Shown here one piece after another: positions 35,904-48,772 of a stretch of DNA of 64,000 bases (position 1 is the first letter of the stretch; every line of letters begins with the position of its first letter). The notes below the pieces were generated by a model that made no database searches, was not told the DNA's origin, and saw nothing but the letters and a program-made list of their open reading frames with translations. The translations under genes were made by a program, and so were the position numbers. The DNA comes from Alnus glutinosa (Eukaryota; Streptophyta; Magnoliopsida; Fagales; Betulaceae), in assembly GCF_958979055.1 (NCBI RefSeq), contig NC_084892.1, positions 4,667,501 through 4,731,500 on the forward strand, written 5' to 3'.

Positions 35904-38900
35904 TCAAACAGACACATCTGAAAGAAAATCTGTACTCACCTCCTGAAGCTTTTTCTTTCTCTGAGCTTCGACTTTAATTTCGGTGCCAAGAGCAACAGAT
36001 ATGGCCTTTGGTAACCAAAACCCCGGTCTCTCAATAAATGGCGCTCGGTCAAGAACCAAAGGTTCTCTTAATGTAATTTCAATGCCATCATATGTCCACA
36101 ATGTCAAGGTAGCTTCACCTTTGAGACCTAAAGATAACCAACCTAAACCAGCCACTGCAATGTCGATGCTATTCACATCCCAACTTGTTCCAGACACTTT
36201 GACTTCCCTCTCTTCCCATTTGCCTAATTCAGAAGCACGTTCTTCGCCAATGGGAGGCTGAGACAAGAAAATGCCAAATACAGTCATACAAACTATACCA
36301 TTAATTATAAGAGCACTTGCATTTTGCAAATATATCAAAGACAAAGTAACTTCATTGTTTTCAAGGTATTCAAAGTTAAATTCCATCACCTAAAAAGAAC
36401 TACACTCCCCTCTTCCCATGGAAAATAGTTATCACCAGTTGAATTTACATAAATCAAAACCTTAAGATGACATAATATATGATCAAAACCATAATATTCT
36501 TTCATCATTAGTTCTTTTTTTTTTTTAAAAAAAAAAAGCAATATTCTTTCCATCAAAGAGTATGATCTGAAAGGTAGATTCCCCCCAAGATGATGTGATT
36601 CACTTCAGATCCTCATGGTACTAGATAATAGCCATATTTGTAAAATAAGATAACTGAAACATACATATGGCCCACTTTCATCACAAGCACCCGCACATAT
36701 CAATAATTTAAGATGCACTTGCCTCTAGATAACCTTTTCAAGGATACTAGATTTCAGGGTGAAGTCGTTTAGAAAACAAGGAGAGTTATAGAAGAGATAT
36801 CTTGTGATTGCTCATGCACCAAATTGCTTAGAAATTGGATGCCAACATATTACTGAGCAAGACAGACAACTCGAACAATTATTTTTGAAATTATCATTTT
36901 GGAGCTCTTAATTTCTTTTATTATCTATTATTGTTACTTTTTTTGACATGATGGACCTGGACGGAAAAAATAAGTGCTCTATGTGCTTTGGAAACTAAAT
37001 CCAATCTCAGCTTTTAAATGGCAATTTTCAACTACTTCGACTGTTAAGCTTTGGGCCTTTAATGACATTGTTGGTAAAACAAATTTGGAGAGCTATTTGG
37101 AAATCACGCGAAGAAAAAAAAAACATAACACACACACTTTTTTCTGTTTTTTTCCGTTTCAAATAGTGCTACAAACTCGGCAAAGAGGAAATGGGGAAAA
37201 AAATTAAAACAGAGACCCCTAAAAGGAATCCATTTTACTCCTACAGCCAAAAAAGCAAACATAAGATAATAACAATGCTCTTTACAGAAATAAATATGCA
37301 TATAGGCAATAGAACAAAAGCAGCTAGAACCTTTGAAATTTTACTAACTTATCAATTTATCTCGATTAAGATGTCTCCATCCAAAATATTCTTCTATATC
37401 TCCCCTTCCTTGGGTGCGATCAAAATTTAAAAGAACAGGAATCAACATATATATAACTTCAATGCAAGACCAAGTGTGACCCAGAAGGGCCAACCCACCT
37501 GGAAATCTCACCCTACAACAAGTTGACTTCTATTATGAGAAGACCGACGTTGGACTCTTCTAATCCAATTATTAGGAACACCCAGGAAGCGTGCACTCTT
37601 CTACAATTTTAAGAAAGCATTCTAAATATTTCAAAAGATCACATGTGCTATAGGAATGCAACTTGTGTGTTATGCGGACTGGAAACCAATATAACCTAAT
37701 TTGTATTCCTTTTTAGTTCTCAGACAAGAAAGGTTCGGTCTTGAAGAAAAAAATCCTGAGAATCAATTAAGATATATCCATCTTGGGATTGTAGTTGCCA
37801 ATTTGTCATATACCTCTAAAGGGCTGGAAGAAGGGCATGCCTCATAAGTTGGAGAGAGGAGTTTTGAACAAGTTGACTTCAACATGAACTGCCAATTTGA
37901 GTGTATGCCCTACAACAACAACTGAGAAGAGTTCTCTTTTTGGATAGAACAGATAAGATGCCTATAGTTTTGAGTAGATTCAAGTTATGGGCCCTTTGCT
38001 AGTTTCTGGAAAGAGGTCCTGACTAGCCTGCTAGGCCTCTCTGCAAAGGCATATGAAATCCTTCCCAAAAGTCTCTCATAATTAAAGAACTTGAGCAGTT
38101 TTAGGCCTCAGTTCTCCAGCAGACACAAATTTCTATCCGTTGCATACCAACTTGAGAAGCTCCAGCCAAAATAGGTCATAAGGGTATATCCGATATTTTA
38201 ATTTATGCATTTTTCCTTGATGATAATTCCACTGGAATATTAAAGATTTATGCCACATATATATAACAACAATCAATAAGCTAGACTCTTCTCTATCATC
38301 CCTGCGAGATGATAGTTGTTTTGACATGGCTGAAAGATAATTTTCTTGGGAATGTTAATATGGGTTCTCATTCTCTCATTTGCATAATTCTAGGGAGTCT
38401 ATGACCATCCTGATTTGGTAAATTCCGTGGCTTTTCTATACAGTGAAAGCACTTTCTACATATATACAGTTATACAAGATTCCTCAAGTTATTGATCTTT
38501 TAAATCTATGTTGTGTCCTTCCCACTTCCAATCTTCCATATGACACCTGACCATTGCCTCCACTTCCTCCACACAATTTGCAGACATAATATCATATTTA
38601 TTATCTGTTGCCTGCCTCCTCTGTAATTGTATTGTTAAATATGGTTCACCTCAATGCCTTTTCATTTGTTAATGATTTTTCTCTATGTTTCCATTTTTTT
38701 CTTTCAACTCAAATCCTCTTTGAGTTCAAGTCATCAGCTTTATGCTGCCTACGATCATATTTTCTAGTTCAAATGGCACCTCTTCCCTCCACAAGAATAG
38801 GTTGAAGGGAGTGATCATGGCTTCAAGAGCTATATGAAAGAGTTTATGCAACACTCATCAATAAGAAAATGTAATACGTACGTCCAGATCTACAATTTAA

Positions 38901-41841
38901 CAGTTATTATTTTCCTCTTTTAAAAGAGCTATATGAAAGAGTTTCCTCTACGAGTTCCTCTCTCCCTACCTCTAGAGATAAACAGACTACTTAAAATTAG
39001 CATATATTTTGATTAATTAAGTTGCGATACATTAAGTGTTAACTCATGAAGAATGACCCAAAAATGCCATTGGCCCCAATAAGTGCCACTTGCACTTGGC
39101 ACCAAATCAGCAACATAGAACCAATTAGTAATGCTATTCTTTCCCCTTTTTTTCCTCTTGGGGATGGGGATATGTGTGACACTGATAGTTATTGTATCCC
39201 ATTTGGATAAAAAAATTTTACCTGCAACCTAACACCAACATGGTTTCTCCAAATCTCGTCAGCATTTTCTATCTTTCCCAAGTGTAGAGAAACATTTGGA
39301 GAAGCCCAAATTGTGACATAAATTGTTTCCACAGAAGCTTGACTAAGATCTAGCCTCATAAGACCACCAACGTGAACGGCCTGCCCAACCTGCAAACATT
39401 AAACATGCTAAGACTATCAGATCCAGTTAGGATCATATATTCTGATATAATTATCATGTTCATATTAGATTGTACAGTTCTATCCTGCTATAGACGATGA
39501 GGCCAACAGGACTGGGTACGCAAAAAGATAAAGGGGTCATATTTATCTTAAACACAAACAGAATTTTTTTATACAGCTAATTCAACTGTTTAAAATAGGA
39601 ACTTATCCCCTATAGCATATATTAAAGTGCTTGAAGCAATAGACATATTAACATATTAACAGAAAAAGGAGAAAAAAAAAAGAAAAGAAAAACCCAAAAA
39701 ATATTGTACGACGTCCATTTCCCATGCTTCTCTGAAACATTTTTTCACCAGGCATATTTCCCATTGCTACTAGCCTACTAAGATCAATGTAATGTGAATT
39801 CGACAAGTGCACACCAGAAACTGATATGGTGAATTCTAATAGTTTTTAGTTAAGGCACTTGAGTTGAATAAAAGGTCATCATGACTTGCTACTCCAATAA
39901 ATTAAGGCCCACATATCACTTAAAAATGACTATTAAAGAAACAGAGATCAGAAGAATAAGGTCAAACTAATGTTTTTTCAAAAACCATGTTGAAAAAAAT
40001 CAGTATAATCGTGACTCAATTGGAATACAGAATAGATCATATGAAACATGTACAAGCAAGTCAGATTCTTAACCAGATGTGGACAGTCGACGAGTTGTTT
40101 CACTTCTAAGTAGTTTCATCTATTAGTCTTCTATAAGCTCTTAGTTAAAATAAGTGTACAATACATACACTTTTGATAAGCGTATAATACATATATATAT
40201 ATATATATACAACTGTATCTATGAAGGTCTAGGTCAAGAGTATTTTGCAGAATAGTAACAAAGAACTTGCCTTCATCCTATAAGTCCGGGGTCGTAGTTC
40301 CTTCCGTATTTCCACCATCTTCTGCTCATCCCTGTTCAATCGCAAGGACATTAAATAAGGATGTAGAAGTCCTGGAGTGTCAAACATCTTAGCCTTGGCG
40401 GACAAAATCCCTCCAATTCTCAAAATGCCTAGAGTTGTTCCAGGAACTGGAGCTTCCGTGAGCTTTGTAACTTTTGCCCCTTCTTTCTTTGCAAGTGCAT
40501 TGATTAGAGTAGACTTGCCAGCATTCTGAGCCCCAATTACCCACACATTCCCTCGAGGACCAGCTAATTCCTTGATGAAGGACAACAGATTCTTCACACC
40601 CAAATCCTTCCGGGAACTAACCAAATAAACCCCACTGAGCTTTGGGGCACCTCCAGCCTTAGCATGATGCCGAACCCATCTATCTAACTTAGCAGGTGGA
40701 ATTTGCGATGGCAGGAGATCCACCTTTGTAGCCACAAGAACAAGCTTTGGTAACCTTTTGCCAAGCTTCAGGTCATCTTTGGCTCTTTCCAATGCCTTAA
40801 ACAACGATTTTGCTGCCCGTTTCGGGAAAGAGCCATCAAAATCAACACAATCAACAACCATAACCACAACAATAGTGCTGGCATTCCCAGTGGGTTTCAT
40901 TAACCGGGTAGCGATCAACCTATCAAAATCAAAATCTGGTATCAAGTTTTCAGCCGTTTGGTTCTTCACCTGCCCATAATTCCTCAGTGAATGACACCGA
41001 GCACACACTGTAACCTCTTCTTTCTCTTTCTGAGCCTCCCTAGCCATCCTCTTCTTCTCCGCTTTCGGCACCTTCTTCTTCTTCGCCTTCTCAATTGTGT
41101 CCTCGTTAATATTACCATAACCAACCCCCGCCGGGGCAAATCCATCCAAATCCAGCTTTTCCTCATCCTCGTCCTCCATTAACTTAGCTTCCAATTCATC
41201 AGAATCCCAATCAAACTCATCCCCCGTTTCCAAATCACCTTCCTCCTCATCACTCTCATCAAGTTCACCCTCAATGCCATTCACAAACCCCTCGTCTTCT
41301 TCTTCTTCATCTTCAAACCCCTCTAGCTCACTCACCATGCCCTCCTCACCCTCTGACAGCTCTGCGACTGTCACGCTCCTTTTTCTATAATGCCCAGGAA
41401 GGTCTGGGTCCTTATCTTGCATAAAGACTCCACAACCAGGACAAATAGGGCCATAGTTCTCATCCTCATCCCTTCCCTCACTCAAAACCGGGTTTCTACC
41501 ACCTTTTCTCGGCGTAAATTTCCCATTAACTTTCCGAGTTGTTTCAATCGTTGTTTGGTTTTGCTTTACTGCTAAATTAACCAATGAAAGTTTCTTGCTT
41601 TGTTTTTTGTTTATCTCTATACTCAAGCCTGAGGAAAAAGCAGTGATTTTGGAAAGTGGGTTTTAATTCAAGAAGAGGAAAGTTCAAGAAAGTTAATTAA
41701 AATGGGAGAGAGTGGATTTTTACCTGTGAAAAGACGAGTTTCTGAGATTGGTTTTTCTTGTATCATGCTATTGCTGAAACGTTTCGAGCTCAGCTTGGTC
41801 GTAGTTGAAGGGAGCGTGGTCGTAGATATCAAGACAGCCAT
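35904..41841 (-). CDS. BPG2: BPG2, chloroplast YqeH-type circularly permuted GTPase
   Basis: Known: Arabidopsis BPG2 is a plastid GTPase needed for 16S rRNA processing and greening, and is brassinosteroid-linked. Exons, 5' to 3': 41724-41841, 40271-41628, 39222-39389, 35904-36257; 665 aa, phases close. Seen: serine/threonine-rich N-terminus (MAVLISTTTLPSTTTKLSSK) as in a transit peptide; zinc-finger pairs CPGC (about 102-105) and CARC (about 248-251); an acidic stretch between them; permuted G motifs in order G4 TKVD (about 340), G5 SSRKD (about 377), G1 GAQNAGKST (about 405), G2 PGTT (about 435), G3 DTPG (about 456). The C-terminus 'STDFLSDVSV' fits the family, so exon 4 runs to the stop without a further intron. 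Odd: intron 2 starts GC (AAG/GCAAGT), a GC-AG intron. Intron 3 is about 3 kb. Confidence 0.95.
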
Positions 41842-42112
41842 TTGTTCTAGCTGCGAGAATGGTAGTTATCTCTTTCCCTCACTGATGCACAGAGAGAGAA
41901 GACGGGGGAGAACGAGCAAGAATGCCAGGGACCGGGCTTTGCAAACGCAAGGTTTGGATTTTACTACGCTTTTTTTTTTTTTCTTTTTTCTTTCTCTCTC
42001 TCTCTCTGTGACGGCCCAATTTATCCTTACAATCATTAAAAAAAATAATTAAGACTAAACATAATATGGGAACGAAAATGTTAAATTTACAACATCAATA
42101 TAATAAGGGATT
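41842..42112. other. BPG2 upstream region
   Basis: Minus-strand promoter or leader side of BPG2, with a CT/GA-rich stretch at 41990-42010. A plus-strand frame at 41702-42052 overlaps BPG2 exon 1 and is a shadow. Confidence 0.4.
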
Positions 42113-42229
42113 TGATTCTTGCACTACACTATCACAATAACTGCACAACAAAGGTAGACCCCAGTGTGTGAGACCCACCTTCATGTGAAGGGTTGTTATG
42201 CAGTTGTTGTATTGGTGTTGATAATAAGT
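42113..42229. mobile_element. Short palindromic MITE
   Basis: Left 'CACTACACTATCACAATAAC' + 'TGCACAACAA' mirrors the right end, whose complement is 'CAACACCAATACAACAACTG' + 'CATAACAA'. The centre is 'AGACCC' / 'GTGAGACCCACC'. About 117 bp, non-coding. Confidence 0.6.
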
Positions 42230-43499
42230 TCCTTATCAAAGACAAATTCAATGGAACCATCCCTCAAACAAAAATAAACAAATAAAAATCAATGGAACCA
42301 AGTTCAATTACCTAATAAATGGGCATTAAAAACATTATTCCACCCCTTAAGATTGAAAATAACTTAAATAATGATTTAGACTATATAACATAACAAAATT
42401 AATAGAATTGTACAAATTTCTTTTCAACTTTTTTTAGAATATCAACTTCTCAAATTTCTGAATCGTCTTGATCAATTAATACTTCTACCTCAAAGTATAT
42501 CCAAAATTTTAAAAAGGAAATCCACTTGATACTCCCTTTTATATATCATGTTAAATCCCATACTACTACTTCTAAGCTCTACCAGTACCATAAAAAACGA
42601 AACACCAATCATGTCACCAGCACATTCACAAATGAATGGCCTTCAATCGACCCATGATTTTGTGCATCGATCAGAAAGAGAAAAATTTACAATCAACAAA
42701 GAACTCTCATGACAAGAATTTATGTTATAAACAATTTTTTTTTTTTTAAAAAAAATAAATAAAAAAAATCAAAACTAAACCTTATGTTTTCTTATAATTT
42801 TAATTTAGTTCCCAAGTTTTCAATTTCAACTTCAACGTTTAGATATTTTAAGTTTTACCTTAGTTTTAAACACATATATTTAGGTGGTTCGATTTATGGT
42901 TTACATCTACACGTCAAAGCCTTTTTCTTTGGCTACATATTTCCTTGATTCATTTGATTATAGACAAGACTCTCTTTATAGAGAAATAGTCTAAACGTTA
43001 CAAATCTCTTATAGTTCTACATTAACAACAATAAATCTAATTTATCAATTTGTAACTCTTGTCTCTTAAGTGCTTGTGACTCTTGTCTCAATAGGATATT
43101 CGTCTACCTCTCCTATTAATTAGGTATCACTGTTGCATCCTCAATATTTAGAAAACAGCTAGCCGCAAGTAATTTTCTTTAGATTTTTTATTTTTTTATA
43201 TGTAGTAGAAAAAAAAGGAGGCAACTATTGTAATATTTGTGGTTTCTCTTCTATTTGTAATATTGGTTACATCATTACTTACATTCATGTCATTATGTCT
43301 TCAAAAAAAAAAAAATGTCATTATGTCAAGTATTGCTTTCTGGATTGTGACAGCCAAGTGTTCGATGAAACGTCATAAAGGGTCTATGCGAAGAGTGGTG
43401 ATACAATGTCACAGCTCACAGCTCAGGGCAGGCATTGGCTGAGAGGCGCGCATAAGCGCATTTGATTTCAATATTTTTTATACGTAAAAAGATCAGTCA
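42230..43499. other. Spacer with no recognised gene
   Basis: AT-rich. No coding frame longer than 70 codons with any family feature. Confidence 0.5.
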
Positions 43500-43880
43500 A
43501 AGGTAGGGTTGGCAATTCGATTTATTCGTGTCGGGTTTGAGTTTATTCGGTTGATGTACCAACCCGTTTAAGTCATTAATCCGAACTCAACACGATTAAC
43601 TAAATGAGTTGGACGGATCATCCGTTAGGTTGACAGATCAACCTATTTAGCCAATTGAGTCATAAACATGTCATAATTAAATAGAGTGACAGGTTAAACA
43701 TGTCATAATTAAATAGAGTGACAGGTTATAAACGGTTCAACATGTCATAAATGGGTTAGCAAGCCAAATTGATGATTTGACCCGTTTATAAACGTGTCAT
43801 AAATGGGTTTATGACCTGAACCCCGTTTAGTCTAAACTCAAGTCCTGTAATTTTGTGTCGTTTCCGTGTCGAATTCGCAT
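43500..43880. repeat. Dispersed repeat rich in 'GTGTCGGGTT' and 'CATGTCATAAT' motifs
   Basis: Begins 'GGGTTGGCAATTCGATTTAT' + 'TCGTGTCGGG' and ends '..TCGTTTCCGTGTCGAATTCGC'. Phrases with 'AACCCGTTTA', 'GTCATAAATGGGTT' and 'GACCCGTTTA' recur in both orientations. A 31-bp unit (CATGTCATAATTAAATAG..) is tandemly doubled at about 43667-43729. It resembles a widespread class of plant non-coding repeats with imperfect inverted ends; class not determined. Confidence 0.55.
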
Positions 43881-44186
43881 GTTATGTTAAAAATTATCAA
43901 ACCTAATTAAAGGAAGTCTAATCAAAGCAAGCAAACAAGCTTTATATTAAAATTTCTTTCATTTTTTCGCTTTTCAAAATTACCAAATCAGTAAAACTAC
44001 AAACGGACAAATCAACCTCACAAATCGAATGATGTGAGATGGGAGAAAATAATAATAATAAAAAAATAACAGAAAATGTATAGCTCGTCTCTGTTGAGAA
44101 CAAATGGACCGAGCATGGCACCGAGTAATTTCCTTTCGTTCCAAAAAAAAAAAAGTGCTTCAAATCATTCAACGTGCTTGGTTACA

Positions 44187-44969
44187 TTACACATCACAAG
44201 GAAGAAGAAAATGCTGGAGGTACCTTAGACCATCATCCACGCTTACATACCTCCAATTCACAATACTCAAAATCCCCACACTCACCTTCCTCGCCTTTAC
44301 CTTCCCAACACCACCACTACTCTCCCTCCTCCCACAAAACCCCATCTTCAAATCCGCCACGATACCGCTCGCCGCCGCGCTAGAGCAACAGCCCGTTGAC
44401 GGTAGCTCATCCGAGAACCACCCCTCGGACCCCGGAGATAAGCTCACCGTCCCCTCGCAATCCATCATCGTAAAAACCCCTCTCCACCCTCTCAAAACCA
44501 CGTTCCACGTAATTTTTACACCCTCCAAAGCCTCGAACGCCGAGGAACGCTCGTAGTTCACATCGATATCGAACTTGAAGACCCCATTTGGGTCAACGAG
44601 CAGTTCTTCACAGGGTTTGGCGAGGCTCAAAATGCGAGACTTTTTGGTGAGGATGTTGACGGTGAAGATGAGGCTGCCGAGGGAAAGTCGGGGCTTGCAG
44701 GGCGTCCGGACGCGGCGCTTGGCGGCTGCGTGGCCAATGGCGTAGAGACGGTGGTGTGGAACGATGAAGTCGGTGATGAAATGTAGGTTGGAAATAGAAG
44801 GGAAATGGGTGTTGCAAATGGGCTTCCAGAGGTCGTCGGAGGACATGGAAATGGACCATGACTTGCACACGCAGGAGGCTACGGCTAGGCTTTTGGGGTC
44901 AAGGCGGTGAGCAACAAGCACAATGACTTCCCATGGAGGCGACACGGTGGCGGAGGGTGTGAGACACAT
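44187..44969 (-). CDS. F-box protein, single exon
   Basis: 260 aa from the ATG at 44967-44969 (MCLTPSATVSP). The frame stays open to 45305, but the upstream part is not protein-like and contains the TATA-rich block at 45044-45064, so the internal ATG is chosen. Seen: an F-box-like N-terminus, 'PPWEVIVLVAHRLDPKSLAV' and 'ASCVCKSWSISMSSDDLWKP', at about residues 10-50. A later block has 'WNVVLRGWRGVFTMMDCEG' and 'LGLRYLQHFL'-like ends. Known: F-box proteins are substrate receptors of SCF ubiquitin ligases. No kelch or leucine-rich repeats are apparent, so the target is unknown. Its 5' end faces the BRCT gene about 1.2 kb away. Plus-strand frames here are shadows. Confidence 0.85.
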   Translation of the reverse strand: MCLTPSATVSPPWEVIVLVAHRLDPKSLAVASCVCKSWSISMSSDDLWKPICNTHFPSISNLHFITDFIVPHHRLYAIGHAAAKRRVRTPCKPRLSLGSLIFTVNILTKKSRILSLAKPCEELLVDPNGVFKFDIDVNYERSSAFEALEGVKITWNVVLRGWRGVFTMMDCEGTVSLSPGSEGWFSDELPSTGCCSSAAASGIVADLKMGFCGRRESSGGVGKVKARKVSVGILSIVNWRYVSVDDGLRYLQHFLLPCDV

Positions 44970-45039
44970 GGGAATCAACTGCTTTGTTTGAAATCGAAAA
45001 TGGCGTTCGTGGGCTTTGAGAGAAATGAGCGGTTTGCAT

Positions 45040-45066
45040 GTGGATATATTATAATATATATATTTG
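45040..45066 (-). promoter_or_regulatory. TATA-rich core promoter of the F-box gene
   Basis: TATATATTATAATATATCC in minus sense, about 75-95 bp upstream of the chosen ATG. Confidence 0.45.
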
Positions 45067-45305
45067 TACAGGTTGGTTTGAGATTTGAAGGGTTTTGGGG
45101 GCGACACGTGCAGGACAGGGGTCTTTTGCATGGGCGTGAGTAGCCACGGTAGATTGGACGTCGTAGTGAACACGTGCACGTCGTCGTGGCGAAGCGTCTG
45201 AATGGTATACACGTGCACGTCATGGCTGCTCACGCGTCGCTTTTTCTTCTTTCTCAAGTCTGGACACTTTCTTACCACGTCGACTGATGTCGTGGCCACG
45301 TCCAA

Positions 45306-45485
45306 TTAACAAAAGTTTACTTTATTTGGAATCTGATTCTGTGTGTTTGTGTGTTTTTTTTTTAATAAAAAATAAAAAGAAATAAAAATAATAATTGTTT
45401 TAATAATTGTATTTTTAGGTGGTAAAATACCATTTCTTTAAATGATGTTACACTTTAAATTAATCGATATGTCATGTTTTAAGTA

Positions 45486-45520
<35 letters not shown>

Positions 45521-46137
45521 AAACAATTGACTATTCATTATAAAAAGCCACATAAAATATATGATGTTAGACAATTTTCCGGCAAAAAAAAAAAATGTTT
45601 TGTATTTTATTTTTGAGGAAACTTTACTAACTCCTATAAAGTATAAAAACTTACATAAAATTTAAAAATTTATATCACTTTTGCAATCTTTTTCATAAAA
45701 TTTTAAAATTCACAATTTAATTTTAGTGTCTCAAACTTTCAATTTTTTTATAATTTCACCTCTTTCATTAAGGTTTATGGTTAAATCAAAATGTCAAATG
45801 GTAAAATGACCCTAAGATCCTATAAACTTTATAAAATTATACTTAAATTATAATTAATTTTTTTTTTAAAAAAATAAGGGTATTTTGAAAAATTTTCACA
45901 ATCCGTTAAGATTTAACGAAAAACCGTAATGGAGACGTGAGATTGCAAATTTATTAAAATTCGATGCATTAAATTAAGAATTTTTTAGTCTGTTTGAGCG
46001 TTTGATAAGTAAAAATAATTTTACAATTTTCTTTTCTTTTCTTTTAAAATTCCCACAAAAACTAGAACAATTGCATTTCCCGCCTATTTAAGGGGTTAAC
46101 TTGCTATTCACACTTCCAAACGAAACCACACCAAACA
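45306..46137. other. Bidirectional spacer between the F-box and BRCT genes
   Basis: AT-rich, with (TA)n at 45488-45516. It separates divergent genes and must hold both promoters. 'CCTATTTAAGGGG' at about 46083-46095 is a TATA-like site about 45 bp before the BRCT gene ATG. Confidence 0.5.
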
Positions 46138-48711
46138 ATGGCGCGAAGAAAGAACTCCTCTTCGTCTTCCACTCCAATCTCAATCGGTAAATCACAGACA
46201 ACAAAAAACCCTAACCCTAGTAATCGAATACTTTATTAAACCCATTCCTAATTTCTATTACATTTCCGTTTCTCACAGGTAACTGCGAGGTCACGGTCGA
46301 AGCAAGCAACTTCAGCTTCCAATCGGAACCCAACAGCCTCCAAATCTCACTCTCCAAAAGCGCAAGGATCAGAATCTCAGGTACTGATTCAACCCACTTA
46401 CGGTTTGGTTCCACTGAATTTGCAGTTTTCGTTTGGTTGCCGAGAAAACGAAGGAAACTATGGAATTTACTGGAATTCAATAGGGGCAAGATTTGCAATG
46501 TTTCTCTTTTATTTTCCTACGTTTTCTTATGAACCAAACAAAGGGTTTGAAATGGGTTTTTTCTCATTTGGGTTGCTGTTTGAGGCAGTGATGGAAGAGA
46601 TGAATAGAAAGAGCAGTAATGATCTTGGGGATTCGGATTCTGAAGGGAAAGGTACATTATGATTTGAACTGTGAAAATTTGTAGTTAATGTTTGATGCTT
46701 TAGAATTTTGGAGGTGTATTTATCAAATGAACTTATTTTTTTCTCTGGCTTATTTAGAGGAGGGGGAGAAAGTTTCTTTAATGCTACTTAATCCTAAGGA
46801 CGTCGATAGCTGTACTAAATCTTATCTTCAGGTATGTCGCTCTATGTGTACGCACACACACGTGTACGTACTTGTGCTTGATACTTGAATTTATTAGGTA
46901 GAAAAGGGTACACTCTTTATCAATCCGTCTTGCAGGAAGTACTAAAGATGTACATGAAGGAGCTTCCCGCAATGAATTATGCTGCCAATACTGGAAAGCA
47001 ATCGATGTTCCTGGAAAGATGTGTAACAAATGGGTATAAAAATGTCCCGCATTGCAAGCCTATGATGGTTTTGAAAGTTTCACCTCTTATTAAATCTTAT
47101 GTGTGAACTATGATCATGCTAACTGAATGTCTATTACTGCATAATTACATATGCTTTTTGAAATTTGTAGCATGTCAGCTCTGCAGTTGATTAATATCTT
47201 TAAAAGGTGATACTAAGTTGCATTGCAAGGTCAAAGTAGCTTTCAATCATAAATCCTTATTTATTTATTTTCTGCAGGAAGTATTGCACGTTGCTTTTGA
47301 AATCCAACTCTTTGGGAGATTTCGGAGAGGTAGGTTCGCCATGCGGTTTTGTTCTGAGATGGTATCAGTGCCTTTTCAATTTAACTTCAAGGCGTGTTTA
47401 ATAATGTATAAGTGAAAGGGGTGTTAACTTGTGCCTTGTAAATGAGTAATAGGAGCACTACGATATCAATTATATTTCAACAATATATGGTTTGTATTGA
47501 GCACAAATATGTATCCATTTCCACCTTTTTTTAAACACGACTCTGTGTGTGTTACTATTGAATGAGAATTTTTGCTATTGTTTCAAGCCAAACATTCATT
47601 GATATTGTGTTCTATGGGTGACATTCGAGAATGAATTAGTGCAAACAAAGAATAAATGTAGCTTATAGAAGCTTGTGAGGGCACAGTTACTTAAACAGGA
47701 GGCATAGTCGCATGCTCCTTGTGCCTTTCCCTATAAATTCTGCTATTTCCCTACCACGTTACTAAAATTTTGCATTTTCAGTCAGCACAGTGGAGATATA
47801 TAGCTAGTTTCTTTAGTATGTTCACTTGGTTTTTGATTCTCTTTTATTGTAACTGTGCAGGTTATAGCTGCAATTACTTACCAAATAATCCCTGCTGATA
47901 CTCAGCATGCTGAGATCCCCCTTGCTGCCGTTAGGTCAATTTACCAACACAAGGTATTTTCTTTTCTTTCATTTGCATTTCCAATTCCATGACATTTTGT
48001 GGTTTCTCATGGTTATAGATGTAATTAGATGTAAGCTGTTACCACTGCAAGGAATGGAATTGTATTCTAAAGAAACAACGTACAGTGTCTGGTTTGAGGA
48101 CCAACTTTCACTCGCTTGGTTTCTTATCATATAATGGAGAAATTAAAGCAATTGCCTTTATCAGGACTGCCAAAACAGGGAAGCAAGGTTCATAGTGCAA
48201 AGAGAGGGATTTAGCAAGCTTACAACTTGAAAAGTTCATTTAACATGATTTAGTTCTTTGAGGGTACCCTAAATTTCAGATCTCTTTGTATTTCAAGATT
48301 CGATAACAAAATACATATTTTGAAGCATGCTTACACAACAAACAACTTGATGTTCACTTTGTTATGTTTTGCATATCTGTTTCTCATCCATATACTTTGA
48401 AGTCCTTCCCTCCCTTGTTTTTGTTGATCTAGTAGTACTTGTGCAACTCAAAGAGAAATTACTTGGTAAAGTTAATTGACATTTTCAGGGTTTTGGTTGC
48501 CTGTTGTACATGGAATTGAGAAGGAGACTGCAGAGTGTTGGCATTCGCACAATATTCTGTTGGGGAGACAAGGAATCTGAGGGGTTTTGGCTTAAACAGG
48601 TAATTAGTGACGAGAACTTGGTGAAACTTGGAGCAGCACAAAGTCATAGACTTGAAGGCGTAGCTGCTTGTTGGTTTGTGATTATTATTGTAAAATTATC
48701 TTTTCCTACAT

Positions 48712-48772
<61 letters not shown>

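Noticed and set aside
44970-45305. 112-codon N-terminal extension of the F-box protein
   Set aside because: It crosses a TATA-rich block and has no conserved character. The F-box region begins shortly after the ATG at 44969.
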